Assembly: GCA_016936665.1 (NCBI GenBank) | Contig: JAFGXI010000037.1 | Coordinates: 1 to 59,786, forward strand | Source: Bacteroidales bacterium | GTDB lineage: Bacteria > Bacteroidota > Bacteroidia > Bacteroidales > JAFGXI01 | Direction of reading: 5' to 3' | DNA: 59,786 nt | In this document: positions 28,306-38,415 of the stretch, one piece after another | Layout: each line of letters begins with the position of its first letter | Numbering within the stretch: position 1 is the first letter of the stretch | Position numbers and translations under genes: made by a program | The notes under the pieces: generated by a model | The model's input: only the letters and a program-made list of their open reading frames with translations | What the model was told of the DNA's origin: nothing | Database searches by the model: none

Positions 28306-29967
28306 ATGCGATCAATTCTACTTTTACTTACTGCATTATTACTTCTTAACACTACGAGTGCATACTGCTCGTTCAATTCTCCTAATAAAAAAGGACCTAC
28401 TGACGATCAAGAAGATTGGATAGGAGCCGGTTTGGCAAGAGCGTGGGTTTTATACAATAATAAGGATTATTATGGTGCTTTAAGGATTTATAGGGATTTG
28501 TACCAAAAAGCACCAAATCATGCTAAATTAAATTTCAGGATTGGGGTTTGTTTCGAAGGGTTAAACGAAGCCGATTCAGCAATTTACTACCTCAATAGAG
28601 CCGTTGACCGCGATACCTCAATCACTCAAAATGCCTACTACTACCTTGGTAAAGCATATAAATACAACGGGAATTTGGATGAAGCCATTGAAAATTTTTA
28701 CAAATATAAAAACAAAACTACCCGAGAAAATTCCGATGTCAATCGACTATTACATCAGTGTGAAACGGCAAAATACATGATGGAAAATCCGGTCATTGCG
28801 CCTATAGCTAATATGGGTACAGCCATCAACTCTGAGTTTGTCGATGCTTCACCATCGGTAACTGCCGACGAAAAAACCCTTGTGTTTACTTCAAGACGTC
28901 CAGATAATATTGGAGGGAAACTATGTGAATTTAATGAGCAGTATTTCGACGATATTTATATTTCGACATGGGATGATAGCGCCCAAAAATGGGGATCTGC
29001 AAAAAACATAGGAGAGCCAATCAACACGCCTAGTTTCGACGCAAACTTGAGTATCTCAGCCGATGGCCAATACATTTTTATTTATAAAAATATTGAAGGC
29101 GTGACAGGTAGTGGCGATATTTATGTATCTAAATTCGACTCCGATGGCAAATGGTCTGAACCTGTGCCTATTGATGATAAATACATCAATTCTAGCTATT
29201 TCGAAAGCTCAGCGTCTATAACTGCTGATGGCAAAACACTTTATTTTGTTAGTGAAAGAGAACGAGGTGGTATGGGATTTGGCGACATTTGGGTTTCGAA
29301 TAAAGTAGCTGGAGTATGGCAAAAACCCGTTAATATTGGCCCTGTAATTAATACCGAATACGACGAAATTGGTGTTTATATTCACCCCGATGGCAAAACA
29401 TTATTTTTTAGCTCCGAAGGGCATAACTCTATGGGTATGCACGATATTTTTGTTTCGACCCTTGCAGAAGATGGCACATGGAGTAAGCCTGTTAATCTTG
29501 GATATCCTATTAATACAACAAAAGACGAAATTCATTTTGTTTTATCAGCTTCAAAAAATAAAGCATTTATTTCTAGTAATAGAAAGGAAGGTATAGGAAA
29601 ACTCGATATTTACGAAATCGATATGAGTAACTATTTTAACAGCTATAAAGAGCTTCCTGCTGTACTTGCAGAAAGCTTTAATACAGAGCAAATGGCAATC
29701 GTAAAAGGATCTGTTGTCGATAGCGATACCGGAAAACCGCTTGAAGCTCAAATTAAAATTACCAATTCAAAAACCGATGAAAAGATTATCGTAGATTCTA
29801 ATACTTCGGGCAACTATTTTCTAACACTTTCTGCCGATCAAAAATACGAATTTACAGTCGTTGCTAAAGGGTACAAATCCTTCAGCTTCAAACTAAAAAC
29901 ACCTGGTTTAGATACCTCTGGAAAAATTAGCACTACAACAAAACACATTATTCTCAACAAACAATAA
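28306..29967 (+). CDS. Exported TPR/PD40 protein with carboxypeptidase-regulatory domain
   Basis: The 553-residue protein has a signal peptide (1-20), tetratricopeptide helices (about 40-150), a PD40/WD40-like propeller with repeated ADGKTLYFVSERERGGMGFGDIW, PDGKTLFFSSEGHNSMGMHDIF and related blades (about 170-430), and a C-terminal carboxypeptidase-regulatory-like domain (about 460-550). It resembles the first three parts of the 856-residue protein at 11474-14044 but lacks the OmpA and SPOR domains, so it is a shorter paralog. Proteins of this type are part of envelope complexes around type IX secretion in Bacteroidota; the exact role is unknown. Confidence 0.82.
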   Translation: MRSILLLLTALLLLNTTSAYCSFNSPNKKGPTDDQEDWIGAGLARAWVLYNNKDYYGALRIYRDLYQKAPNHAKLNFRIGVCFEGLNEADSAIYYLNRAVDRDTSITQNAYYYLGKAYKYNGNLDEAIENFYKYKNKTTRENSDVNRLLHQCETAKYMMENPVIAPIANMGTAINSEFVDASPSVTADEKTLVFTSRRPDNIGGKLCEFNEQYFDDIYISTWDDSAQKWGSAKNIGEPINTPSFDANLSISADGQYIFIYKNIEGVTGSGDIYVSKFDSDGKWSEPVPIDDKYINSSYFESSASITADGKTLYFVSERERGGMGFGDIWVSNKVAGVWQKPVNIGPVINTEYDEIGVYIHPDGKTLFFSSEGHNSMGMHDIFVSTLAEDGTWSKPVNLGYPINTTKDEIHFVLSASKNKAFISSNRKEGIGKLDIYEIDMSNYFNSYKELPAVLAESFNTEQMAIVKGSVVDSDTGKPLEAQIKITNSKTDEKIIVDSNTSGNYFLTLSADQKYEFTVVAKGYKSFSFKLKTPGLDTSGKISTTTKHIILNKQ

Positions 29968-29992
29968 TAACTTTAATACATCCTTATATTTT

Positions 29993-30018
29993 AAAGGCTA
30001 CTTCGAGTAGCCTTTTTT
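29993..30018 (+). terminator. Rho-independent terminator after the TPR/PD40 gene
   Basis: AAAGGCTAC (29993-30001) pairs with GTAGCCTTT (30007-30015), 9 bp with a 5-nt loop, followed by a T run to 30018. Faces the convergent dnaK terminator. Confidence 0.9.
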
Positions 30019-30021
30019 AAT

Positions 30022-30057
30022 AAAAAAACGGCTCTAACAAATTGCTAAAGCCGTTTT
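30022..30057 (-). terminator. Rho-independent terminator after dnaK
   Basis: AAAACGGCT (30025-30033) pairs with AGCCGTTTT (30049-30057), with a T run on the minus strand after the stem. It lies 21 bp after the dnaK stop. Confidence 0.85.
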
Positions 30058-30078
30058 GGAAAATAATATATATTGATG

Positions 30079-31971
30079 TTACTTGACTTCTTCGAAGTCT
30101 ACGTCTTGCACCTCGTCTGTTGCTTTGTTTGCATTTGGTTCTGCCTGTGCTTGTCCAGCTTGAGCATTGCCTTGTTGTTTGTACATCTCTTCAGAAGCTT
30201 TATGGAAAATCTCATTTAGCTCAGTTGTTGCTGTATCGATAGCAGATAAATCTTGAGCTTGGTGCGCATCTTTTAATTTTTTGAGAGCGGCCTCGATTGG
30301 TTCTTTTTTATCGGCTGGCAACTTGTCTCCAAACTCTTTCAATTGTTTTTCTGTTTGAAATATTAATGCATCAGCTTGATTCAATTTATCTACTTTTTCA
30401 CGCTCTTTTTTATCAGCATCCGCATTGGCTTCTGCTTCAGCCTTCATTTTTTTAATTTCATCGTCAGACAATCCTGAAGAAGCTTCGATTCTAATCTTTT
30501 GCTCTTTGCCGGTGCCTTTATCTTTTGCCGAAACGTGTAAAATACCATTAGCATCGATGTCGAAAGTAACTTCGATTTGAGGAACGCCTCTTTGTGCAGG
30601 TGCAATTCCATCTAGGTGAAAACGACCTATCGATTTATTCTGATTAGCCATTGGTCTTTCTCCTTGTAAGATATGAATCTCTACCGATGGTTGGTTATCG
30701 ACAGCCGTTGTAAAGGTCTCCGATTTTTTAGTTGGAATAGTTGTATTGGCTTCAATTAATTTAGTCATCACTTGACCCATTGTTTCAATGCCTAACGATA
30801 AAGGCGTAACATCGAGTAATAATACATCTTTAACTTCGCCGGTTAAAACGCCACCTTGAATGGCCGCTCCAACTGCAACAACCTCATCGGGATTTACACC
30901 TTTCGAAGGCTCTTTTCCGAAAATTGCTTTTACTTTTTCTTGAACAGCAGGAATACGAGTAGAACCTCCTACTAAAATCACTTCGTCGATTTCTGATGCA
31001 GACAAGCCTGAGTTTTTAATCGCTTTTTTACAAGGTTCAACAATAGCATTTAACAATTTATCGGCTAATTGCTCAAATTTTGCACGACTTAAAGAGCGAA
31101 CCAAGTGTTTAGGCACTCCATCAACTGGCATAATATAAGGCAAATTGATTTCAGTAGTTGTTGAGCTTGATAATTCGATTTTAGCTTTTTCAGCCGCTTC
31201 TTTCAATCTTTGAAGAGCCATAGGATCTTTTCTTAAATCTAAGCCTTCGTCATTTTTAAATTCTTGAACTAACCACTCAATAATTACTTCGTCGAAATCG
31301 TCGCCCCCCAAGTGAGTATCGCCATCGGTTGATTTAACTTCGAATACGCCATCGCCTAGTTCTAACACTGAAATATCGAAAGTTCCACCGCCTAAATCGA
31401 ATACAGCAATTTTTTGATCTTTATCTTTTTTATCGAGTCCGTATGCCAATGAAGCAGCTGTTGGTTCGTTAATAATACGTTTTACATCTAGACCTGCTAT
31501 TTCACCTGCTTCTTTTGTTGCCTGACGCTGAGAATCGCTAAAGTAAGCAGGTACTGTAATTACCGCTTCTTTCACATCTTGACCTAAATAATCTTCAGCC
31601 GTTTTTTTCATCTTTTGCAAAACCATAGCCGAGATTTCTTGAGGTGTGAAAAATTTACCATCAATTTCTACTCTAGGAGTATTATTATCACCTTTAACAA
31701 CTTTGTATGGTACACGTTTAATTTCTTCGGCTACTTTATCGAACGACTCCCCCATAAAACGTTTAATCGAATAAACCGTTTTAGTAGGATTGGTAATAGC
31801 TTGACGTTTTGCTGGATCGCCAACTTTTCGTTCGCCACCTTCAATAAAAGCCACAATAGATGGTGTGGTTCTTTTCCCTTCGCTGTTAGGAATTACAACA
31901 GGTTCGTTGCCTTCCATTACAGATACACAAGAATTTGTAGTTCCTAAATCAATTCCAATAATTTTACCCAT
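30079..31971 (-). CDS. dnaK: Chaperone DnaK (Hsp70)
   Basis: DnaK is the ATP-driven Hsp70 chaperone that works with DnaJ and GrpE. The 630 residues begin [16 protein letters not shown] (phosphate 1 loop), followed by the [13 protein letters not shown] phosphate 2 motif, [13 protein letters not shown], the linker [10 protein letters not shown] and the substrate-binding domain, and end in the EEVK-type acidic tail ([12 protein letters not shown]). dnaJ and grpE are not adjacent. The start is the ATG next to the conserved N-terminus. The gene is bounded by terminators on both sides, so it is a single transcript. Confidence 0.98.
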   Translation of the reverse strand: MGKIIGIDLGTTNSCVSVMEGNEPVVIPNSEGKRTTPSIVAFIEGGERKVGDPAKRQAITNPTKTVYSIKRFMGESFDKVAEEIKRVPYKVVKGDNNTPRVEIDGKFFTPQEISAMVLQKMKKTAEDYLGQDVKEAVITVPAYFSDSQRQATKEAGEIAGLDVKRIINEPTAASLAYGLDKKDKDQKIAVFDLGGGTFDISVLELGDGVFEVKSTDGDTHLGGDDFDEVIIEWLVQEFKNDEGLDLRKDPMALQRLKEAAEKAKIELSSSTTTEINLPYIMPVDGVPKHLVRSLSRAKFEQLADKLLNAIVEPCKKAIKNSGLSASEIDEVILVGGSTRIPAVQEKVKAIFGKEPSKGVNPDEVVAVGAAIQGGVLTGEVKDVLLLDVTPLSLGIETMGQVMTKLIEANTTIPTKKSETFTTAVDNQPSVEIHILQGERPMANQNKSIGRFHLDGIAPAQRGVPQIEVTFDIDANGILHVSAKDKGTGKEQKIRIEASSGLSDDEIKKMKAEAEANADADKKEREKVDKLNQADALIFQTEKQLKEFGDKLPADKKEPIEAALKKLKDAHQAQDLSAIDTATTELNEIFHKASEEMYKQQGNAQAGQAQAEPNANKATDEVQDVDFEEVK

Positions 31972-32103
31972 AATATCAATGTTTTTTAATGTTTTCTATT
32001 TCTTGTAAATGTTGTTGCGCTTTTCAATTGTTGTGCCAAGCATTTCTTTAGAGCGTAAAATTATCTTCAAAATAAAGTCATAAGTAATTGTTTTTCAGGG
32101 TAT

Positions 32104-32149
32104 AAAAACAAAACACCTCAAAAAAACGATTCGATCTTGAGGTGTTTTT
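32104..32149 (-). terminator. Rho-independent terminator after the DUF4249-like gene
   Basis: Arms at 32110-32121 and 32137-32148 form a 12-bp stem with a 15-nt loop; a T-rich tail follows on the minus strand and also on the plus strand, so it can act both ways. Confidence 0.75.
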
Positions 32150-32202
32150 AGTAAGATATTTTGTCAGTTATATAGTAAATTTACTGACAAAAATGCTATT
32201 CA

Positions 32203-33384
32203 CTAGTATCTTTTAATGACAGAAGAATAATCCATCATGTAATTATCATGTACTGTTAAATCACTGTTTTTAAACTTAAGATATTTGCTTTCTTCTCCCA
32301 TTGATAAGGAATCTATTGTTGGATTGGATAAATAAAAACCATCTCTAATAAAGTTCCACTTACTTGTAAATAACCCAAGACCATTAACAATATTGGAATA
32401 AGTTGGTCTCTCTTGTACAATCCCATTAGAAGGTTGAGTAACTTGATTGTGCATATAAGTTTCGTATGATCCAAGTGTAAACAAAATGGCATGTGTTTCC
32501 GGAAATCCGGTGTTACCTTCAGTTTTATACATTCTCCATTGTACTCCGGTAGTGTCCTTAAGTTTTGAAGCTATATTAATATAAAATGCCGAAGGAGGTA
32601 CGCCTATACTTAAGCTACTTGATGAGCTACTTTCTCCGCTTACAACATTATATAATGAATGAGTATAATCAACATAATCTAGATATATATTATCATCATT
32701 GTATTTTTTCTCATAATAAAAGAGTCTTATTCTTAGAGCGTATGATGTTGCGTCTAGATTAGGTTTAAATTCAATATTAAATTTATAATTCTGCAAGGTA
32801 GACACCATATTTATTTCTTTTTTATCATCTGGCCTTGTCATTGGTTTGCCTTCATAAATTCCTCTTATCATTTTGGTAACAGCGTAAACTTCTTCTTTGT
32901 TAGGTTTTTTTACTGATAAACGATAATAATATGATTCGTCACCTGGAGCTGGATTAGCATCAACGTCTTGATAATACATTAATGCTTTTGTGGTGTAAAA
33001 TACAACATTATGTTCTCTCGAAAACACCCCGGAATCTTTATAATGAACTGTATAGTCTAATTGTATAGGATCGCCAATAGCTTCAGAATTTGGATCGCTG
33101 GTTTTAATACGTTGTAGGCTAACATCTATTTGATCGTAATCTGGATAATTGACCGAGTCTGCCACTGATGCCATATCGTATACATTGGCCTCACCTAAAA
33201 ATGCTTTATTAACTACAATAAAGTTTGTATCTTTTGAAGAGTTCCATGGATCTTTGTGTTCTAAAAAAGCATACACAACAGTTTTATCGTTATATTCTGT
33301 TACAGTGGAAAAATCTTCTTCGCAGGACGCAGCAACAAAGACTATAAGCAAGAGAAGCACAATGGTTTTTATAGCGTTGATCAT
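32203..33384 (-). CDS. Exported lipoprotein, DUF4249-like
   Basis: The 393-residue protein has a lipoprotein signal (VAASC, lipidated Cys21) and the opening pattern of the DUF4249 family: an Ig-like segment with VVYAFLEHKDPWNSSKDTNFIVVNKAFLGE, then alternating strands and many Tyr, Asp and Ser residues. DUF4249 proteins usually sit beside a TonB-dependent receptor and are thought to act at the outer membrane; here the neighbours are dnaK and panB, so the usual partner is missing. The function is unknown. A Ser-rich run (SGESSSSSSLSIG) in the middle is unusual. Confidence 0.72.
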   Translation of the reverse strand: MINAIKTIVLLLLIVFVAASCEEDFSTVTEYNDKTVVYAFLEHKDPWNSSKDTNFIVVNKAFLGEANVYDMASVADSVNYPDYDQIDVSLQRIKTSDPNSEAIGDPIQLDYTVHYKDSGVFSREHNVVFYTTKALMYYQDVDANPAPGDESYYYRLSVKKPNKEEVYAVTKMIRGIYEGKPMTRPDDKKEINMVSTLQNYKFNIEFKPNLDATSYALRIRLFYYEKKYNDDNIYLDYVDYTHSLYNVVSGESSSSSSLSIGVPPSAFYINIASKLKDTTGVQWRMYKTEGNTGFPETHAILFTLGSYETYMHNQVTQPSNGIVQERPTYSNIVNGLGLFTSKWNFIRDGFYLSNPTIDSLSMGEESKYLKFKNSDLTVHDNYMMDYSSVIKRY

Positions 33385-33532
33385 TCTAATGTTAATTTTA
33401 TTTGATTTAATTTGTCGAATATGAAATTCGTCTGTAATATTGTCTAAAAAATAAGCAACGAAAGTAATCTTTTTAATCGATTATGTCAAGTAGATCACGT
33501 GTTTACTTGTTAATTTCTATAAATAAATTAGT

Positions 33533-34348
33533 ATGTCTGTAGAATCATATGTAAGAAAAATAACCACTCACGTATTATATGAAATGAAATTACGTGGTGA
33601 AAAAATTGCGATGTTAACAGCCTACGATTATTCAATGGCTAAAATTGTAGAATCGGCAGGAATCGATGTTATTCTTGTTGGAGACTCTGCGTCTAATGTT
33701 ATGGCAGGTTTTTCAACCACTTTACCTATTACATTAGATGCTATGATTTACCACGCAGCCAGTGTGGTTAGAGCTACATCAAAAGCTTTAGTAGTTGTAG
33801 ATATGCCTTTTGGAACATACCAAGGCAACTCAAAAGAAGCACTCCATTCGGCCATCAGAATAATGAAAGAAACTGGAGCTCATGCTATTAAAATGGAAGG
33901 CGGATTAGAAATAAAAGAATCTGTTCAGCGTATTCTTTCGGCTGGTATACCGGTAATGGGACATTTGGGTTTGACCCCACAATCGATCTACAAGTTTGGA
34001 ACATACACCGTAAGGGCTCGACAAGAAGAAGAAGCAAAAAAGTTAATTGAAGATGCCAAGCTATTAGAAGAATTGGGATGCTTCTCTATTGTACTTGAAA
34101 AAATCCCTGCCAATCTTGCAGGTATCGTCGCTAATACAGTAAAAATACCTGTTATTGGTATTGGAGCAGGCGCAGGTGTCGATGGTCAAGTCTTAGTCTT
34201 ACACGATATGCTTGGGATAACTCAAGAATTTTCGCCACGTTTTTTAAGACGATACCATAATATTTCTGAAGAAATTAAAGGAGCTGTAAAAAATTATATT
34301 AGTGATGTAAAATCGAGAGATTTTCCGAACGAAAGAGAACAATATTAA
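33533..34348 (+). CDS. panB: 3-methyl-2-oxobutanoate hydroxymethyltransferase
   Basis: PanB makes ketopantoate from alpha-ketoisovalerate with methylene-tetrahydrofolate, the first committed step of pantothenate and so of CoA synthesis. The 271-residue TIM-barrel protein has the metal-binding [30 protein letters not shown] region, DMPFGTYQ, the IKMEGG motif and GHLGLTPQS, all intact. A CACGTG palindrome at 33498 region lies upstream but no clear promoter element is seen. It is followed after 8 bp by a pseudouridine synthase gene. Confidence 0.96.
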   Translation: MSVESYVRKITTHVLYEMKLRGEKIAMLTAYDYSMAKIVESAGIDVILVGDSASNVMAGFSTTLPITLDAMIYHAASVVRATSKALVVVDMPFGTYQGNSKEALHSAIRIMKETGAHAIKMEGGLEIKESVQRILSAGIPVMGHLGLTPQSIYKFGTYTVRARQEEEAKKLIEDAKLLEELGCFSIVLEKIPANLAGIVANTVKIPVIGIGAGAGVDGQVLVLHDMLGITQEFSPRFLRRYHNISEEIKGAVKNYISDVKSRDFPNEREQY

Positions 34349-34356
34349 ATTTGAAA

Positions 34357-35046
34357 ATGAAACTAGAGGTTATATACGAAGATAATCATATTATTGCCAT
34401 TAATAAATCTGCATCGGATATTGTACAAGGCGATAAAACCGGCGATACACCATTGTTGGATTATGTAAAAGAGTACATCAAACTAAAATATCAGAAGCCC
34501 GGAAATGTATTTTTAGGATTGCCTCATAGACTAGATCGGCCCACCAGTGGAATTGTTTTGTTTGCTAGAACCTCCAAAGCTTTGAGCAGGCTAAATGACA
34601 TGTTTAAAGATAAAGACATTAAAAAAATTTATTGGGCTATTGTAAGTCCTTCTCCAGAAAAACCAGAGGCTGATTTGGAACATTTTCTATCTAGAAATGA
34701 AAAGCAAAATAAATCTTATGTCTTCGACGAGGAAAAACCACAATCTAAAAGAGCTCTTTTGCATTATAAAACCATTGCTAAGTCCGACTTATACACTTTA
34801 CTGGAAGTTGAATTAAAAACAGGTCGTCATCATCAGATCAGGGCTCAGCTAGCCCATATTGGTTGTCCTATTAAAGGCGATTTAAAGTATGGCGCTCGAC
34901 GATCGAACCCCGACAAAGGCATTTGCTTACACGCTAGGTCTATTCAGTTTTCGCATCCTACAACTAAACAAATGATTTATATTGAAGCTCCAGTTCCCGA
35001 TACCAAACTCTGGAAATACTTTGAGCAAAACCTTAATGAAGGTTAA
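34357..35046 (+). CDS. RluA-family pseudouridine synthase
   Basis: This enzyme isomerises uridine to pseudouridine in rRNA or tRNA. The 229-residue protein has the RluA catalytic motif around GLPHRLDRPTSGIVLFART (catalytic Asp in HRLDRP), the KIYWAIV strand and the GRHHQIRAQLAHIG motif. It has no S4 domain. I use the ATG at 34357 rather than the TTG at 34351. The exact target nucleotide cannot be assigned from sequence. It probably shares a transcript with panB, which ends 8 bp upstream, and a terminator-like hairpin lies ~140 bp downstream. Confidence 0.9.
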   Translation: MKLEVIYEDNHIIAINKSASDIVQGDKTGDTPLLDYVKEYIKLKYQKPGNVFLGLPHRLDRPTSGIVLFARTSKALSRLNDMFKDKDIKKIYWAIVSPSPEKPEADLEHFLSRNEKQNKSYVFDEEKPQSKRALLHYKTIAKSDLYTLLEVELKTGRHHQIRAQLAHIGCPIKGDLKYGARRSNPDKGICLHARSIQFSHPTTKQMIYIEAPVPDTKLWKYFEQNLNEG

Positions 35047-35183
35047 CTATCTGATAATGTATGTTCTAAAATACATTTTTTTATTTTATTTATTGCTTGA
35101 TTTTTCAAACAATCTGATATCTTTGTAAATATAATGCGTGATTGCTAGAAAGCTCACACGTATTGTTTCTCATAGTTTGTTTT

Positions 35184-35219
35184 AAAGCAGTTTGCCCAAA
35201 GTAAACTGCTTTTCTTTTT
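35184..35219 (+). terminator. Rho-independent terminator after the panB-pseudouridine synthase pair
   Basis: AAAGCAGTTT (35184-35193) pairs with AAACTGCTTT (35203-35212), 10 bp with a 9-nt loop, followed by TTTCTTTTTA on the plus strand. On the minus strand the flanking sequence is not T-rich, so it serves the plus-strand genes. Confidence 0.75.
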
Positions 35220-36147
35220 ATCTCAATTTAAGCACCTGCCCTTCGTTTAATTCCAAATTTTCTTGAAGATGATTGCGCTTAATTAGTTTCTTTAATTTGA
35301 TAGCATACATTTGAGAAATATCGTACAATGTTTCACCCATTTTTACAGTATGAGTCGTATGTGTTTTATCTGCTTTATTTCTTTTGGGTTGTAAATACAC
35401 CCGCTCGCCGGCTTTTAGTTGTGATGCTTTGGTTACATCGTTATATTTATATAACTCGAAACGCAACATTTGAAACTCATCGGTTAACTTAGAATATGTA
35501 TCGTTTGTTTTGGTAACAATATACATAACACCATTTTCTGTCTCAATGGTTCTGCCCAATTGCACCGCATAATCTTCTTTACTCATGCGATGTTTTTTTG
35601 GCTTCGATTCCTTTGAATCACTCTCTGGGATAGGTTTATTAGTTTCAGAATCATATTTAAAAAGCTCATAACGCTCAATTATTTCAATTAACCTAGTAGC
35701 ATATGTTGAACTGGTTGCATAACCTGCTTTTTTTAATCCATGCGCCCATTTCTTATAATCGGTAGATTCGTACTCAAACAAAAAGGCGTATCGTTGCCCT
35801 TTAACAATAAAATCGGAATGATCGATATATGATTCGTACACAGTAGGATATTTGCGGAAACACTCATTTTTTGCATCATCATCTTTATAAACTTTTTTGC
35901 CGGTCCAACTGCTATGACATTTAATTCCAAAATGATTATTAGCTGTTTTAGCCAAATCTGAATTGCCGTTGCCCGACTCTAATAAGGCTTGAGCTAATGT
36001 TATACTCGCCGGAATTCCGGTTCGCTTCATTTCTTTAATAGCCAATTCTTTATACAATTCGATGTATTCGTTACTACTCATTTGGGCAGAAACGGAGTAG
36101 GCAAATATTAGCGTAAGAGAAATAAATATCGATCGTAAGTTTTTCAT
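35218..36147 (-). CDS. Exported glucosaminidase with C-terminal LysM domain
   Basis: This 309-residue cell-wall hydrolase has a signal peptide (1-21), a glucosaminidase (FlgJ/LytG-like) domain (about 27-165) with the catalytic Glu in TLAQALLESGNGNSDLAKTANN-like context and the NHFGIKCHSSWTG motif, and a C-terminal LysM peptidoglycan-binding repeat (about 262-307, HTVKMGETLYDISQMYAIKL). A basic linker (SDSKESKPKKHRMSK) and a degenerate LysM-like piece lie between. It acts in the periplasm on peptidoglycan glycan strands. It is 5 bp from the hydrolase gene in the same direction. Confidence 0.9.
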   Translation of the reverse strand: MKNLRSIFISLTLIFAYSVSAQMSSNEYIELYKELAIKEMKRTGIPASITLAQALLESGNGNSDLAKTANNHFGIKCHSSWTGKKVYKDDDAKNECFRKYPTVYESYIDHSDFIVKGQRYAFLFEYESTDYKKWAHGLKKAGYATSSTYATRLIEIIERYELFKYDSETNKPIPESDSKESKPKKHRMSKEDYAVQLGRTIETENGVMYIVTKTNDTYSKLTDEFQMLRFELYKYNDVTKASQLKAGERVYLQPKRNKADKTHTTHTVKMGETLYDISQMYAIKLKKLIKRNHLQENLELNEGQVLKLR

Positions 36148-36152
36148 CTATT

Positions 36153-36959
36153 TTAAATATCGTTGGTTAAAAATTTTAAAACCGTTTCGCTTAGCCATTC
36201 GCCTTGTTCGGCATGCACCCAGTGTCCGGCCTCTGGCGCAATAAACATTTCCGATGCCGGAAAAATCTCCTCAATTCTTTCCTTGTCCGATGGCAAAATA
36301 TAAGTCGATAAGGCGCCTTTAATAAATAACACAGGAAACCCTGTAATGTTTCTGTATATATTCTGGTTAGAAAACCCTCCTGTAATACCTAACAGATTAT
36401 CGGCAATTACTTTGATGTTTAACTTCCATTCGAAGGAATTATCTTTATTTCGCTTCAAATTTTTCATGATGAATTGTCGTGTTCTAGGCTCTTTAATATA
36501 ATCCATAAGCCATTGGTCGATGGTTTCTCGTTTATCAAATTCTTGCAGAGGAATGGAAAGCATCCCCTGTACTATCGACAAATGTTTTTTGGTGTGATCG
36601 TCTGCTTCGGGAGTGTAATTTTTTGGTGCAATATCGACCACCACAAGTGCATTTATTCTTTCAGGTTGATCCATAGCTATTCTCATGGCAACTTTTCCTC
36701 CCATCGAATGTCCAACAATAACTGCCTTTTTAATATTCAGCTCGTCCATCAACTCAAGCACATCGTCGCGCATGGCTTGATAAGTATGTATTTTACTGTG
36801 AGGCGATTGCCCATGATTTCGTAAATCTACTGCAAAAACATCGAATTTCTCAGACCAAACCTTTGCTATTGTCATCCAGTTATCGGATGCGCCATAAAGC
36901 CCATGTAAAATGATTAGTGCAGGATTTCCTTCCCCTATTTTCCGATAAAAAAGCTGCAT
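36153..36959 (-). CDS. Alpha/beta-hydrolase (esterase, YbfF-like)
   Basis: The 268-residue enzyme has the alpha/beta-hydrolase fold with the HGLYGASDNW oxyanion region, the nucleophile elbow GHSMGGK (Ser near residue 93), and the C-terminal catalytic His in EAGHWVHAEQ. It is closest in layout to small esterases such as YbfF; the substrate is unknown. Its start abuts the stop of pdxJ without spacing, so the two are translated from one mRNA. Confidence 0.85.
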   Translation of the reverse strand: MQLFYRKIGEGNPALIILHGLYGASDNWMTIAKVWSEKFDVFAVDLRNHGQSPHSKIHTYQAMRDDVLELMDELNIKKAVIVGHSMGGKVAMRIAMDQPERINALVVVDIAPKNYTPEADDHTKKHLSIVQGMLSIPLQEFDKRETIDQWLMDYIKEPRTRQFIMKNLKRNKDNSFEWKLNIKVIADNLLGITGGFSNQNIYRNITGFPVLFIKGALSTYILPSDKERIEEIFPASEMFIAPEAGHWVHAEQGEWLSETVLKFLTNDI

Positions 36960-37673
36960 TTATTTCAAAAGTCGCTTGTACATTTGTATGGTGTTTTCCA
37001 AACCAAAATATAAGGCATCAGAAATTAAAGCATGACCAATAGAAACTTCGTCGATAATAGGAATTTGCTCGCTAAAAAAAGCCAAATTTTCCAAAGATAA
37101 ATCGTGCCCTGCATTTAGTCCTAAGCCCAAAGAATTAGCATAATAGGCTGCTTTTTTAAAATCTTCTACAGCTTTTTCTTTATTCATAAAATAATTGGTG
37201 GCATATGGCTCGGTATATAACTCTACTCTATCGGTACCGACTTTAACAGCACCATCGATATTTATAAAATCCGTATCGACAAAAATAGAGGTTCTTACTC
37301 CTGCTTTTTTAAATGTTTTAATGATATCGATAAGCAAAGCTTCATTTTTAACAGTGTCCCATCCTGCGTTAGATGTTAGCACATCCGGCGGATCTGGAAC
37401 TAATGTTACTTGTGTTGGTTTTACATCAAGTACTAAATCGATAAACTTTTTCGATGGATAACCTTCGATGTTAAACTCTGTAGTAATAATCGGTTTAATA
37501 TCGTAAACATCTTGGTATCGGATATGTCTCTCATCCGGACGAGGGTGAACAGTAATACCTGCAGCACCGAATTTTTGACAATCAATAGCTGCTTGGCGCA
37601 CATCGGGCATATTTCCTCCGCGTGCATTTCGGATTGTTGCAATTTTATTTATATTTACACTTAAGCGCGTCAT
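36960..37673 (-). CDS. pdxJ: Pyridoxine 5'-phosphate synthase
   Basis: PdxJ condenses 1-deoxyxylulose 5-phosphate with aminoacetone phosphate to make pyridoxine phosphate, the vitamin B6 precursor. The 237-residue TIM barrel starts [19 protein letters not shown], with [13 protein letters not shown] (catalytic Glu/His), [21 protein letters not shown] and [12 protein letters not shown] use the ATG at 37673 because the longer form needs a TTG. It is the first gene of a three-gene minus-strand unit with the hydrolase and the glucosaminidase. Confidence 0.95.
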   Translation of the reverse strand: MTRLSVNINKIATIRNARGGNMPDVRQAAIDCQKFGAAGITVHPRPDERHIRYQDVYDIKPIITTEFNIEGYPSKKFIDLVLDVKPTQVTLVPDPPDVLTSNAGWDTVKNEALLIDIIKTFKKAGVRTSIFVDTDFINIDGAVKVGTDRVELYTEPYATNYFMNKEKAVEDFKKAAYYANSLGLGLNAGHDLSLENLAFFSEQIPIIDEVSIGHALISDALYFGLENTIQMYKRLLK

Positions 37674-37749
37674 AACCAATTTTTCTGCAAAATTAATTCA
37701 TTTCGTGGTTAAAACGTGCAAATCAGAGTATTATTGAACAAGTGTTTAA

Positions 37750-38415
37750 ATGATTGCAAAACAAATAATAAACGACACCATTCCAACAATGGGAATTTCC
37801 GACTCTGCCGGCAGAGCTCTTCATTATATGGAGTTTTTTAGAGTCTCTCACCTCCCTGTAGTCAATGGTAAAAAATATATCGGGCTATTAAGCGACGAAG
37901 CCGTTTTCAATCTTAAAAAAGATGAATTAAGTATAGAGCAATGCCAAATTGAGAAAGCCAATACTTTTGTTTACGAAACCCAACACGTTTACGATGTTTT
38001 AGAGCTGATGCATCGGTTTAAATGGTCGATGGTTGTTGTTGTTAATTCGAAAAAACAATTTTTAGGCGCCATTGGTATGAATCATCTTCTTTCTGCGTTG
38101 GCAAAAATCACTTCAATCGACCAAAGCGGAAGTATTATTGTTTTAAAATTAGGCATTCGCGATTATAGTTTGGGACAAGTAGCCCAAATAATTGAAGGAC
38201 AAGATGTGAAAATCTTAAGTACTTACGTTCAAAATTGCACAGATCAGATTCATCTTAAACTCACTTTAAAATTAAACACAACTCAGATCGATGGTGTTCG
38301 ACAAGCTTTAGAACGGTTCAATTACAAAATTGAAGCTATCTTTGCCGAACATCAAACAATGGACGAATTGTACAAAGATCGCCTTGATGCGTTTTTGCAC
38401 TTCCTCAATATTTAA
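37750..38415 (+). CDS. CBS-domain protein
   Basis: The 221-residue cytoplasmic protein has a pair of CBS motifs (about 1-120; VVVVNSKKQFLGAIGMNHLL is the second) followed by an ACT-like regulatory half (about 133-205; SIIVLKLGIRDYSLGQVAQII). CBS pairs bind adenosine nucleotides, so it is likely an energy- or nucleotide-sensing protein (AcuB-like); its partner is not known. It directly precedes the RemB/Wzi-like gene with no gap (stop codon and next ATG are adjacent). Confidence 0.82.
   Translation: MIAKQIINDTIPTMGISDSAGRALHYMEFFRVSHLPVVNGKKYIGLLSDEAVFNLKKDELSIEQCQIEKANTFVYETQHVYDVLELMHRFKWSMVVVVNSKKQFLGAIGMNHLLSALAKITSIDQSGSIIVLKLGIRDYSLGQVAQIIEGQDVKILSTYVQNCTDQIHLKLTLKLNTTQIDGVRQALERFNYKIEAIFAEHQTMDELYKDRLDAFLHFLNI

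Noticed and set aside
30001..30060. One bidirectional terminator between the PD40 gene and dnaK
   Set aside because: There are two separate stems, each with its T run on the correct strand.
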